Origin: DATAQC01 sp038238185
GTDB lineage: Bacteria; Actinomycetota; Acidimicrobiia; Acidimicrobiales; AC-14
NCBI GenBank assembly: GCA_038238185.1
Contig: JBBRXY010000008.1
Span: 1 to 64,000 of the forward strand
Direction of reading: 5' to 3'
DNA length: 64,000 nucleotides
Both the position numbers and the translations under genes were made by a program. The notes beneath the pieces were generated by a model. It was not told the origin of the DNA and ran no database searches. It saw nothing but the letters and a program-made list of their open reading frames with translations. Of the stretch, positions 52,201 to 60,667 are shown in pieces (within the stretch, counting starts at the first letter, position 1; every line of letters begins with the position of its first letter).

Positions 52201-52878
52201 TCAGACCAAGGCGATGGGAGCCATGTTCACTGGCGGAGGCCCACAGCCGCATCCGCCCGGTCCGGTGCGACGAACGCTCACGCCGGCCCAGGTGCCCGGG
52301 TCGGTCGTGAAGGCCCCGAACGGGATCCTGAAGGTGGTGGGGGGAGCAACGTTGCCCGTCACCGTCATGTCGCCGAGGAGTACGCCCCAGTCGGTCACCC
52401 CGTCGTTGAAGTAGCAGCTCCCCGAGTGGTCGGTCTCGATGAGCGGGGGACCGGTGAAGACGGGCTCACCGTTCTGGCTCTGACAGAAGTTCACCTGGTA
52501 GGTGCCGTCGGTAAAGACGTTCGGCGTCGTGGCGTTGGTGATCCAGGTGGACTTGTTGTCGGGCAGGAGGTACTGGCAGTCGGCCGGGGGCAGGCCCAGG
52601 CTCACCGTGACGTGGCCCGCAGCCGGGTTCGGCGAGAACGACTGGGCGCCATTCGACCGGAGGTACTTGGCGGGCCTGCAGTAGACGTAGTCGTCCTTGG
52701 CCTTGTTCCCGGGATGGTGACCGTTGCCGACGGCGGTGGCTGTGCGACCGTTGTCGCCGGTGACCGAGATCTTGCCGCGGGACTGGACGCAGGCGAACGC
52801 CACGCTGGACAGGACCAAAACGGCAGCGACCACGGAAAACCCGAACGTGGCGACCTTCCTCTTCGTGTGCCTTTCCAT
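52201..52878 (-). CDS. Secreted protein of unknown function
   Basis: A 225-residue exported protein from ATG 52878, which has an excellent GGGGGAGGAAGG site. The signal peptide KVATFGFSVVAAVLVLSSVA ends at FAC. The mature part has a beta-rich pattern and several Cys (CRPAKYL, PPADCQYLLPD, VNFCQSQN, GSCYFNDGV, GCGCG), which could form disulfides. No catalytic motif was seen. The gene has its own strong promoter and terminator. A longer frame (to 52971) reaches into the leader and is unlikely to be translated. Confidence 0.75.
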   Translation of the reverse strand: MERHTKRKVATFGFSVVAAVLVLSSVAFACVQSRGKISVTGDNGRTATAVGNGHHPGNKAKDDYVYCRPAKYLRSNGAQSFSPNPAAGHVTVSLGLPPADCQYLLPDNKSTWITNATTPNVFTDGTYQVNFCQSQNGEPVFTGPPLIETDHSGSCYFNDGVTDWGVLLGDMTVTGNVAPPTTFRIPFGAFTTDPGTWAGVSVRRTGPGGCGCGPPPVNMAPIALV

Positions 52879-53000
52879 GAACCTTCCTCCCCCAGGTCGG
52901 CGCGTGCCTCCCGGTGCCATGAACGACTGCTCTGGGACCGGTGGTCGTCTGAATAGACCCCCGGGGACCATTGCTGATCCCTCCGCCGTCGGCTCTACGA

Positions 53001-53029
53001 AAGATAAGCGTTCGGGCGCCGGATTGCAA
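53001..53029 (-). promoter_or_regulatory. Sigma70-type promoter for the secreted-protein gene
   Basis: On the minus strand the -35 TTGCAA (53029-53024) is 17 bp from the -10 TATCTT (53006-53001). The leader would be about 115 nt. A TAGCTAGA direct repeat (53060-53067, 53075-53082) lies just upstream of the -35 and may bind an activator. Confidence 0.6.
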
Positions 53030-53100
53030 GCCCTATCTCGTTGCCCACTCTATGCGATGTAGCTAGACTAACTTTAGCTAGATGTCTTTCACAGCTATGG

Positions 53101-54006
53101 TTATTTCAAACGTCGTTTGAACGGCTGATCGCTGGGCCAGTTGGGCTGGAAGAGGTGCCATTGCTCGGGGGCTCTGGCGATCAGAGCCTCGTGAGCGCGG
53201 GCCAGGTCCTGGGTGATGCGGGCCACATCGTCACGAAGGGAGCCTTGACGGTCGGTGGCCAGGGGCGGGTGCACCACGGCGTGGTGGCCGTCGCCGTCGA
53301 AGTACACCGCCGTCGGCAGCACGACCGAGCGCGCCCGCAATGCCAGGGTGACCGGCCCGGCCGGGAGCGTGGTGCACTCGCCGAAGAAGTCCACCTCGAT
53401 GCCCCCGCCGCCGATGTCGCGGTCGCAGAGCAGGCACACCATGTGGTTCGCCCGTAGGGCGCCGAGCACGGCGGTACCGGCACCCGAGCCGAGGGGGATC
53501 ACCGACAGGCCGAACTTCTGGCGCAGGTCGACGAACCACTCGAAGAGCTCGGGCGGGTCCAGGGCTTCCACGACCACGCTCACGGCGAACCCCTGCCGGG
53601 CCAGCCAGGAGCCCCCCACGTCCCACCCGCCGAGGTGGGGGAGTGCGAGCACGGCCCCCCGCCGGTCGTCGCGGGCTGCCTCGAGGTGCTCCTGGCCCTC
53701 GATGGTGAACCCGGCATCGACCTGATCGGCCGTGAGGGTGGGAAGCCGGAGCGACTCCATCCAGTAGCGCCCGTAGGAGGCGAAGGCGCCCCGGGCGGCC
53801 CGGCGCGCCTCGGCGGACGGCATCGGCTCGGCGGCCCGGAGGCGGACTCGGCCCTGGTGGCGGGCCACCAGGGCCCGTCGGTTCGGCAGGAGCGCCCAAG
53901 CGCCGGCGCCCAGGGCCCGGGACACGGGGAGGGCGGCGCGGTCGGGCAACGCCGCCGCGGCACGGGCGGCGACGCGGTACAGAAGAAAGGTGTGATCCCG
54001 AGCCAC
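53101..54006 (-). CDS. PatA/HtrB-type acyltransferase (lipid acyltransferase)
   Basis: A 301-residue acyltransferase of the LpxL/HtrB superfamily. The catalytic H-x4-D motif is LPHLGGWD; VCLLCDRDIGGGGIEVDFFG and TLPAGPVTLALRARSVVLPT follow as in the family. In mycobacteria the homologous Rv2611c (PatA) acylates phosphatidylinositol mannosides and sits next to pgsA, exactly as here. GTG 54006 lies 20 bp after the pgsA stop. The last codons overlie the palindrome TTCAAACG-T-CGTTTGAA (53105-53121). The same activity is inferred for this protein. Confidence 0.88.
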   Translation of the reverse strand: MARDHTFLLYRVAARAAAALPDRAALPVSRALGAGAWALLPNRRALVARHQGRVRLRAAEPMPSAEARRAARGAFASYGRYWMESLRLPTLTADQVDAGFTIEGQEHLEAARDDRRGAVLALPHLGGWDVGGSWLARQGFAVSVVVEALDPPELFEWFVDLRQKFGLSVIPLGSGAGTAVLGALRANHMVCLLCDRDIGGGGIEVDFFGECTTLPAGPVTLALRARSVVLPTAVYFDGDGHHAVVHPPLATDRQGSLRDDVARITQDLARAHEALIARAPEQWHLFQPNWPSDQPFKRRLK

Positions 54007-54026
54007 CGGCCTCGCCGGGAGACGAA

Positions 54027-54767
54027 CTACGGCCGGGTGCGGGACCGGGTGCGGTCGACGCGCGAACGACGCTCGTCGCGGCGACCGTTCCGCCAGCGTG
54101 CTGCGGCGCCCTCGCCCCCCGGCCGGAACACGGAATCCGGGTGGCGGGCCCGCCACCGGGCCAGAAGCGTCTCGGCCGGGTCGCGCTGGGGTGTCCCCTG
54201 GCGCCACACCATGACGAAGCGCTGGACGGCGGTGGCGAGAGTGAGCACGAGCATCAGCCACAGCACCGGGATCAACACGACGCTGAACACGAGCCCGATG
54301 CCCACGGCGATCATGCGCTCGGCCCGCTCCATGAGCCCGCCCCGGGCGGTGAACCCGAGCGACTCGGCCCGGGCCCGTTCGTAGGACACGAGCGTGGAGG
54401 CGCCCACCAAGGCGAGAGGCAGCACGGCCATGTGGCCGGGATGCGTGGAGGCCAGGTACCAGGCCACCCCGCCGAGGACGAGAGTGTCGCTGACCCGGTC
54501 GACCACCGAGTCGAAGAAGGCTCCCCGTGGCGACGCGGTGCCCGACGCCTTGGCGACGGCCCCGTCGAGGATGTCGGGAACGCCGGACAGGGCGAGAAGG
54601 ACGGCTCCGGCGACGAGCCAGCCCTGGCTGACCACCACTGCGGCGGCGGCCGAGACGGCCAATCCGACCAGGGTGAGCTGGTTGGCACTTATCCCGGCCT
54701 TCTCGAGGCTCGAGCCGACGGGCTTGAGACTGCGCTCCACGTCCGGTCGGCATCGCTTGTCGAACAT
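54027..54767 (-). CDS. pgsA: CDP-alcohol phosphatidyltransferase (PI-phosphate synthase type)
   Basis: A 246-residue membrane enzyme with about five helices. The motif DILDGAVAKASG ... GAFFDSVVDRVSD fits D-x2-D-G-x2-A-x8-9-G-x3-D-x3-D of the family. It couples a CDP-diacylglycerol to an alcohol phosphate; in actinobacteria the form next to the PatA-type acyltransferase makes phosphatidylinositol phosphate. ATG 54767 follows an AGGAG site. The C-terminal 40 residues are Arg-rich. The frame is open upstream to 54998 but without a start signal. Confidence 0.85.
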   Translation of the reverse strand: MFDKRCRPDVERSLKPVGSSLEKAGISANQLTLVGLAVSAAAAVVVSQGWLVAGAVLLALSGVPDILDGAVAKASGTASPRGAFFDSVVDRVSDTLVLGGVAWYLASTHPGHMAVLPLALVGASTLVSYERARAESLGFTARGGLMERAERMIAVGIGLVFSVVLIPVLWLMLVLTLATAVQRFVMVWRQGTPQRDPAETLLARWRARHPDSVFRPGGEGAAARWRNGRRDERRSRVDRTRSRTRP

Positions 54768-54947
54768 CGACACTCCTGTCGGTAAATCTCTCCGCCAGCT
54801 AACAACGGTACCAGTCACCAGTTCGTTCCCGTGGCTTCGGACATGCACCGGGCCCCGTCGCCCCGCCGAACCGGCCGACGGCCCGTTAGGATCCCGAGAC
54901 CGGCACGCCGGCCCCCGGCGCCACCGGCCAGAACCGAACGAGGGCCC

Positions 54948-57023
54948 GTGAAGAGCTTTCCGGCAGCCAAGATCCGCAACGTCGCCCTGGTCGGCCACGG
55001 GGGCGCCGGCAAGACCTCCCTGGCCGAGGCCCTCCTGTTCAGTGCCGGCGCCATCTCACGCCAGGGCCGGGTGGAGGACGGTACGACCACCACCGACTTC
55101 GACCCCGAGGAGACCAAACGCGCAATCTCGCTCGCCCTGGCCCTGGCGCCGTTCGAGTGCGACGGCCACAAGGTGAACCTTCTCGACGTCCCCGGCTACG
55201 CCGACTTCGTCACCGACGTCCACACCGCCCTGCGGGTCGCCGACCTGGCGGTCGTGGTGGTGAGCGCCGTCGAGGGGCTCGAGGTGCAGACGGAGGTGGC
55301 CTGGCGGCTGGCGGCCGAGGCCGGCGTCCCCCGGATGTTCTTCGTCACCAAGCTCGACCGGGAGCGAGCCGACTTCGACCGCACGCTCGACCAGCTGCGC
55401 GAGCGGTTCGGATCCGGGGTGGCACCGGTCCAGTTCCCGATCGGCGGGGAGGGAGACTTCCGGGGCGTCGTCGACCTGCTGGCCAATGTGGCCTACACCT
55501 ACGACGGGGCCAAGACCGCAACGAGGGGTGAGGTTCCTCCCGAGGTGGCCCAGGGCAGGGTCGCCACGCTGCACGACAACCTGGTCGAGGGCATCGTCGT
55601 GGCCGACGACGCCCTTATGGAGCGGTACCTCGAAGGCGAGACCGTGGACGTGAAGCTGCTCGACCAGACCCTCGCCAGGGGCGTGGCCGAGGGCACGGTG
55701 TTCCCGGTGGCCTGCGGTTCGCCCCCTCGGGGGATCGGCGTCGACCTCTTGGCCCAGCTGATCTGCGAAGTCGGCCCCTCGCCGCTCGACCGCCCACCGG
55801 TCACCGTCGTAGCCGGCGATGCGGAGACCGAGGTGGCCTGCGATCCGTCGGGGCCCCCTCTCGCCCTGGTCTACCGCACCCTTGCCGACCCGTTCGTGGG
55901 CAAGGTCTCGTACCTGAAGGTGCTGTCGGGCACCATCCGGCCCGACACCCACCTCACCAATTCCCGCACCCACGGCGACGAGCGTCTTCATGCCCTGTTC
56001 ACCATGCGGGGCAAAGAGCACGACAACGTGTCCGAGTTGGCCGCCGGCGACCTCGGGGCGGTGGCCAAGCTGGCCGGCACCGCCACCGGCGACACCCTGG
56101 CGCCCAAGGGCACACCCGTGGTGATCCCGCCGCCCGAGCTGCCCGAGCCGGTGCTGTCGGTCGCCGTCGTCCCCCGCACCAAGGGCGACGAGGACAAGCT
56201 CATGACCGGCCTCCACCGCCTCCAGGAGGAGGATCCCGCCCTTCACGTCCGCCGCGACGACGAAACCCATCAGACCATCCTGTCGGGGATGGGCGACACC
56301 CACCTGGCCGTCGTCGCCCAGCGGCTGGCTCGCAAGTTCGGCGTCGAGGTCGAGACCGAAGCGGTGCGGGTGGCCTACCGGGAGACCGTCACCGGATCGG
56401 CCGAGGCCGAGGGCAGGCACAAGAAGCAGAGCGGCGGCCACGGGCAGTTCGGGGTGGCCACCCTTCGCATCGAGGCCCTCCCGAGAGGCGGTGGTTTCGA
56501 GTTCGTCGACAAGATCGTCGGGGGAGCCATTCCCCGCCAGTTCATCCCCGCCGTCGAGAAGGGCGTGGCCGAGACGATGGGACACGCCGGTGTGTTCGGC
56601 TACCCGGTGGTCGACATCAGGGTCACCCTGCTCGACGGCAAGTTCCACGCCGTCGACTCGTCGGAGATGAGTTTCAAGATGGCCGGCTCCCTCGCCTTCC
56701 GGGAGGCCATGGCCAAGGCCGGCCCGGTGGTGCTCGAGCCGGTGTCGGCCCTGCAGGTGACCGTTCCCATGGCCCACCAAGGCGACATCATGGGCGACCT
56801 CAACTCCCGCCGGGGTCGGGTGCAGGGCACCGAGGCGGTGGGCAACAGCGAGCAGATGATCACCGCGCTCGTGCCGACATCGGAGGTCCTGCGTTACGCC
56901 ATCGACCTGCGCTCCATGACGGGAGGCCGCGGGCGCTTCTCGCTGCGCCATGATCACTACGATCTCCTCCCAACCCACCTGGTCGACACCGTCTCCAGCG
57001 CCGGGGCCACAGGGAAGGACTGA
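54948..57023 (+). CDS. fusA2: Elongation factor G-like protein (EF-G2)
   Basis: A 691-residue GTPase with the five-domain EF-G layout. G1 is VALVGHGGAGKTSLAEALLF, G3 LLDVPGYADFV and G4 VTKLDRERADF (TKLD in place of NKMD). Domain IV contains KKQSGGHGQFGVATLRIE and GGAIPRQFIPAVEKGV. The paralogue group has a glycine-rich P-loop GHGGAGKT in place of GHVDAGKT. These EF-G2 proteins lack the strong translocation activity of EF-G1; their role is unclear, possibly in stress or antibiotic tolerance. GTG 54948 was chosen over 54831 because the G1 motif starts ten residues later. Confidence 0.88.
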   Translation: MKSFPAAKIRNVALVGHGGAGKTSLAEALLFSAGAISRQGRVEDGTTTTDFDPEETKRAISLALALAPFECDGHKVNLLDVPGYADFVTDVHTALRVADLAVVVVSAVEGLEVQTEVAWRLAAEAGVPRMFFVTKLDRERADFDRTLDQLRERFGSGVAPVQFPIGGEGDFRGVVDLLANVAYTYDGAKTATRGEVPPEVAQGRVATLHDNLVEGIVVADDALMERYLEGETVDVKLLDQTLARGVAEGTVFPVACGSPPRGIGVDLLAQLICEVGPSPLDRPPVTVVAGDAETEVACDPSGPPLALVYRTLADPFVGKVSYLKVLSGTIRPDTHLTNSRTHGDERLHALFTMRGKEHDNVSELAAGDLGAVAKLAGTATGDTLAPKGTPVVIPPPELPEPVLSVAVVPRTKGDEDKLMTGLHRLQEEDPALHVRRDDETHQTILSGMGDTHLAVVAQRLARKFGVEVETEAVRVAYRETVTGSAEAEGRHKKQSGGHGQFGVATLRIEALPRGGGFEFVDKIVGGAIPRQFIPAVEKGVAETMGHAGVFGYPVVDIRVTLLDGKFHAVDSSEMSFKMAGSLAFREAMAKAGPVVLEPVSALQVTVPMAHQGDIMGDLNSRRGRVQGTEAVGNSEQMITALVPTSEVLRYAIDLRSMTGGRGRFSLRHDHYDLLPTHLVDTVSSAGATGKD

Positions 57024-57034
57024 CTTCTATTCTG

Positions 57035-57577
57035 ATGACGTGTGCTGAGTGCGGGCTCGACTACGAAGCCATTCCCGCCGACGAGGCCATCGTGGCCATC
57101 CGGGGGTTCGGCCGGCGGTACCGCGCACCCCTGACCCGGCTCCTGCGCGGTGAGGACGAGTCGGTCCTTCGGGCCCGCCCGGCGCCCGAGACCTGGTCGG
57201 CTCTCGAGTACGCCGCCCACGTGCGCGACGTGTTCGCCAAGTACGCCGGCTGGGTCAGCCTGATCCTCGCCGAGGACGGGCCGGTGCTCGAGGGCCTCAC
57301 GCCGGACGAGGAGGTGGTGGCGCTCGCCTACAACACCCAGGTCCCCGCCACGGTGGTCGCCGAGCTGGCCGACCGGGCTGAGAGCCTGGCCTCCGCCTTC
57401 GAGGCCGTTCCCGCCGACGGGTGGCAGCGCGTCGGCACCCGCCGGGGCCGGGAATTCAGCGTGGAGATCCTCGCCCGCCGGGCTGTCCACGAGGGCAGCC
57501 ACCACCTCCTAGACATCGGCCGCGGTCTTCGGGCGGTCCGGGACGAGGCTCGGGCGCAGGCCCCCCCCACGTCATGA
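57035..57577 (+). CDS. DinB-like protein with N-terminal CxxC (copy 1)
   Basis: A 180-residue four-helix-bundle protein starting MTCAECGLDYEAIPADEAI. The DinB/YfiT fold is shown by PETWSALEYAAHVRDVF with its metal-binding His and RRAVHEGSHHLLDIGRGL with the two further His ligands. The first residues contain a CAEC pair and the WSALEYA signature of this actinobacterial subgroup. Members often are thiol-dependent transferases using mycothiol. It follows the EF-G2 stop by 11 bp. The next gene is a paralogue overlapping by four bases. Confidence 0.82.
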   Translation: MTCAECGLDYEAIPADEAIVAIRGFGRRYRAPLTRLLRGEDESVLRARPAPETWSALEYAAHVRDVFAKYAGWVSLILAEDGPVLEGLTPDEEVVALAYNTQVPATVVAELADRAESLASAFEAVPADGWQRVGTRRGREFSVEILARRAVHEGSHHLLDIGRGLRAVRDEARAQAPPTS

Positions 57578-58101
57578 GCGGCTGGGTCTGTCCCGAGTGC
57601 GGCCTCGACTACGACTCGGTGAAGCCGCTCGACGCCATCAATGCCGTCCGGTCCTTCCCCCGCCGCTACCGGTCGGCGCTCGCCGCGTTCAGCCACGACG
57701 AGGCGTTCGACGTCCTCGTCCGCCGGCGCCCCGAGCCGGACACGTGGTCGGCGATCGAGTACGCCGCCCACGCCGCCGACATGATCGACCGTTTCGCTCC
57801 GGCCATCCGCCGCATCCAGGTCGAGGACCGGCCCACTCTGCCGTTCTTCGATCCGGAGGCCCGGGTCGTCGACGACAGCTTCAACGACCGGACCGTCAGC
57901 CGGGTGCTGTCGGACATGGAGACCGCCTGTGCCGACATGGCGGCCACGCTTGAGACCGTCGAGTCCGACGACTGGACTCGAATGGGTCGATTCGACTGGG
58001 GCGAGCGCGACATCCTCACCTCGGCCCGCAATGCCGTGCACGAAGGTTCCCACCACCTGCGCGACACCGAGCGGGTGCTGGCCCACGTCTGGGGCCGGTG
58101 A
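57574..58101 (+). CDS. DinB-like protein with N-terminal CxxC (copy 2)
   Basis: A 175-residue paralogue of the preceding gene. It starts MSGWVCPECGLDYDSVKPLD at ATG 57574, within the ATGA overlap. CPECGLDYD, DTWSAIEYAAHAADM and NAVHEGSHHLRDTERVL match the first copy, and the ligand His pattern is kept. The pair probably arose by tandem duplication and may form a heterodimer. The specific reaction is unknown; metal-dependent thiol transfer or hydrolysis is likely from the family. Confidence 0.82.
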   Translation: MSGWVCPECGLDYDSVKPLDAINAVRSFPRRYRSALAAFSHDEAFDVLVRRRPEPDTWSAIEYAAHAADMIDRFAPAIRRIQVEDRPTLPFFDPEARVVDDSFNDRTVSRVLSDMETACADMAATLETVESDDWTRMGRFDWGERDILTSARNAVHEGSHHLRDTERVLAHVWGR

Positions 58102-58156
58102 TCATCTAGAGCTGGTTTTCATCTGGCATTGCCGTGGGTCCGCCCGGTCGGAAGGT

Positions 58157-58633
58157 TCAGGCCTGGCCGAAACCCCGGCGGCGGCGTCGAGCGGCGATGA
58201 GCAGGAGCGCGCCCAGGGCGACCAGGCTCGCGGCCTCGCCGGCCCAGCGGCCGCTGTCGACACCGGTGGTGGGCATGGCCGCCGTGGTCGTGGCCGCCGT
58301 GGTCGTCGGCGGGGTGGTCGTGGTCGCGGCCACAACCGTGGTGGTGGTGGTCGTGTCGGAGGCAAGCGTGGTCGTGGTGTCAGTGGCGCCGGTCATGTTG
58401 GCGGGGGTCTGCACGTGCCAGCGCAGGCCGTCGGTGCCCCCGCCGTTGTCGAGAAGCGTGGTGCACACGAGCGCCCGCCCGCTCGTGGAACTGACCGCGG
58501 TGGAGCCGGACACCGGGCACGTCTCGCCTTCGCGGACCGTGGCCTGAGCGAGCGCACTGCTTTCGAACACCAGCGCTACGACGACGACGACGAGGCCCAC
58601 CGCCAACCGCCTCGGCATCCCGATGGATCTCAT
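58157..58633 (-). CDS. Small surface protein with LPXTG-like sorting end
   Basis: A 158-residue protein. The signal peptide (LAVGLVVVVVALVFESSALA) is followed by about 50 mature residues with two Cys and a Thr-rich stalk of about 35 residues. The end MPTTG, a hydrophobic helix (EAASLVALGALLLIAAR) and RRRRRGFG fits a sortase sorting signal with M in place of L. A sortase would link it to the cell wall. ATG 58633 follows GAGAGGTGG by 12 bases. No sortase gene is in the window. Confidence 0.75.
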   Translation of the reverse strand: MRSIGMPRRLAVGLVVVVVALVFESSALAQATVREGETCPVSGSTAVSSTSGRALVCTTLLDNGGGTDGLRWHVQTPANMTGATDTTTTLASDTTTTTTVVAATTTTPPTTTAATTTAAMPTTGVDSGRWAGEAASLVALGALLLIAARRRRRGFGQA

Positions 58634-58758
58634 GTCACATGCCACCTCTCGGTAAGCGGCCAACCCTAGCAACGGCACACAGGGGTCGCTGGGATCGAAA
58701 CGGCTCTGTCGCCGACAGCGACCATGAACCTGTCCGGTACCGACTAGCACCAGCGGGA

Positions 58759-60087
58759 CTAGCCGACGTGTCGGCGGCGGTTGCGTGCCTTGGGGCCGGG
58801 GCCGGGGCCGGGGCCGGGGCCGTGGCTCCGGCGACCGGGACCGGGGCGGCCGGGGCGGGAGGCAGCGGGCGCAGGACGAGGGGCGACTTGCACGGGCGTG
58901 CGACCCTCGATCCTCGCGGGCGGGTTGCGATGGTCGACCTGCTGGGGAAAGCCAAGGGCGCGCTGCATCGCCCGCACCGACGAGCGGTGCTCGGCGCCAA
59001 CGAGGGAGACGACGGTACCGGTGGCGCCGGCCCGGCCGGTACGGCCCGAACGGTGCACGTAATCCTTGTGATCGGCGGGCGGATCGAAATGGACCACACA
59101 CGGGACCTTTTCGACGTGAATCCCCCGGGCCGCGACATCAGTGGCCACGAGTGCCTCGGCCGCCCCGTTGGTGAAGGCGGCGAGGGCCCGGTCGCGCTGT
59201 GACTGGCTGCGGCTGCCGTGGATGACCACGGCCCGGACGCCGGCCTTGGCCAGCTGGCCGGCCAGGCGGTCGGCACCGTGGCGGGTGCGGCAGAACACGA
59301 TGGCCCGCTCGTGGTGCTCGACCAGCTCGACGGTCATCGCCACCCGCTGCGCCCGGTCGGCCCACCAGAAGATGTGCTCGACGTCTTCGGCCGCCGTCTC
59401 GCCGGCCACGTCGTGACGGCGGGGGTTGCGCTGGTACCGGCGCACGAGGACGTCGATGTCGCCGTCGAGGGTTGCCGAGTAGAGAAGCGTCTGGCGGTTG
59501 GGCCGGGCGGCATCGAGGATGCGACGCACTGCGGGTAGGAACCCCATGTCGGCCATGCGGTCGGCCTCGTCGACGACCACCATGTCGACGGCGTCGAGGC
59601 GCAGGTCGCCCTGGGCCACCAGGTCCTCGAGGCGTCCGGGAGTGGCGACGACGATGTCGACACCCTTGCGCAGGGTCCGGGCCTGGGCCGGGTAGGAGGT
59701 GCCGCCGTAGATGGCCGTGACGCTGCGGTTGCGGGTGGCGGCCAGCGGGGCGATCTCGCGCTGCACCTGGGCGCACAGTTCCCGGGTAGGAACCAACACC
59801 AGGCCGCGCGGCCGGCGCGGCTGGGCCGAGCCGGTCTTGAGGGCCAGCGCCAGCCCGAAGGCCAGTGTCTTGCCGGAGCCGGTGGGGGCGCAGCCGCACA
59901 CGTCGTGGCCGGCCAGGGCGTCGGGCAGACTAGCTGCCTGCACCGGGAACGGGCTGGTGACGCCGCGCCGGGCGAGAAGGGTGACGAGGTCGGCGGGTAC
60001 GCCGATGTCGGCAAAGGTCAGGGGCAAGGGGAAGACTCCGATCGAGGAAGCAGTAGGCCAACTCGAGGAGATTCCAGGAGGCCCCAC
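58759..60087 (-). CDS. DEAD-box RNA helicase
   Basis: A 442-residue helicase. The Q motif region ends TSPFPVQAASLPDALAG; motif I is APTGSGKT, Ia VPTRELCAQ, Ib ATPGRL, II VVDEADRM (DEAD), III YSATLDGDI, and in domain 2 VIFCRTRHGADRLA, TDVAARGIH and HRSGRTGRAG. The C-terminal 40 residues are a basic Gly/Pro tail with (GP)n, coded by a GGGGCC repeat. RhlE-like helicases act in RNA decay or ribosome assembly. GTG 60087 is the upstream limit; about 20 residues before the Q motif are not conserved, so the true start could be downstream. Confidence 0.9.
   Translation of the reverse strand: MGPPGISSSWPTASSIGVFPLPLTFADIGVPADLVTLLARRGVTSPFPVQAASLPDALAGHDVCGCAPTGSGKTLAFGLALALKTGSAQPRRPRGLVLVPTRELCAQVQREIAPLAATRNRSVTAIYGGTSYPAQARTLRKGVDIVVATPGRLEDLVAQGDLRLDAVDMVVVDEADRMADMGFLPAVRRILDAARPNRQTLLYSATLDGDIDVLVRRYQRNPRRHDVAGETAAEDVEHIFWWADRAQRVAMTVELVEHHERAIVFCRTRHGADRLAGQLAKAGVRAVVIHGSRSQSQRDRALAAFTNGAAEALVATDVAARGIHVEKVPCVVHFDPPADHKDYVHRSGRTGRAGATGTVVSLVGAEHRSSVRAMQRALGFPQQVDHRNPPARIEGRTPVQVAPRPAPAASRPGRPGPGRRSHGPGPGPGPGPKARNRRRHVG
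58792..58821. repeat. Five GGGGCC hexanucleotides within the helicase gene
   Basis: Five perfect GGGGCC units (58792-58821) encode the Gly-Pro repeat near the helicase C-terminus on the minus strand. The plus strand has runs of four G able to form a G-quadruplex. Confidence 0.9.
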
Positions 60088-60198
60088 CAGCCCTCGAATT
60101 ACTCCTCGGAGAGGAGTGCCAGGGCCGGCGATCCGCCGGGCGAGCCCCGGCGATGCCTACTCATGGTACCCGATGGCGTGACAGCCACCGTCACGCCG

Positions 60199-60504
60199 TC
60201 ACTCGACGGTGAGGCGCCCCATCAGCTCGGCCTTCTGCTCCTCGAAGTCGTCGTAGGACATGCCGCCGTCGTCGAAGCGCTGGTGGAGTGCGCCGATGGC
60301 CTCGAGCAGTCGGGTCGTGGCGGCCTCGCTGGCTTCGCCGTTGACGGCGGGGGCAACGGCGACCTCACCGGCTTCGAGGGCACCCTCCTCACCCTCGGCG
60401 GCTTCGGCCGATTTGTTCTGGCGCGCGTCGCGCTTGGCTGCGGCCTTTTCCTTCTTTGCCCGCTCCCGATCCCGCTTGCCGAAGCTGGCCCTCCGCCCGC
60501 TCAG
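60199..60504 (-). CDS. SHOCT-domain protein with no standard start codon
   Basis: The minus-strand frame ending at TGA 60199-60201 codes a clear small protein: FGKRDRERAKKEKAAAKRD (basic coiled region), an acidic linker GEEGALEAGEVAVAPAVNGE, and LLEAIGALHQRFDDGGMSYD continuing into DFEEQKAELMGRL, a SHOCT end. From the upstream stop to the basic segment there is no ATG, GTG or TTG. The nearest candidates are CTG 60504 and an ATT further up. A GGGCGGAGGG site (60498-60489) lies just before the SFGKRD part, so the normal start should be about there. The 5' limit is therefore tentative. Probably an oligomerising small protein. Confidence 0.6.
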   Translation of the reverse strand: MSGRRASFGKRDRERAKKEKAAAKRDARQNKSAEAAEGEEGALEAGEVAVAPAVNGEASEAATTRLLEAIGALHQRFDDGGMSYDDFEEQKAELMGRLTVE

Positions 60505-60667
60505 CGGGCGTCCCGAACAGTCGGGCGACAGGACGGAAGAGCCGTCAATGCACCTGTGTTGACCACGTACTGTCTCCAGTCAACGAGACAGCCGTGGGTG
60601 ACGTCTCGCTTGCACCATCCTACCGGTTCGGCCCCGCTCTACGGTTCGGGCGGCCCAACCGGCGGCG

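Noticed and set aside
55056..56978. 640-codon frame opposite EF-G2
   Set aside because: Antisense shadow produced by third-position GC bias; the plus strand has all EF-G motifs.
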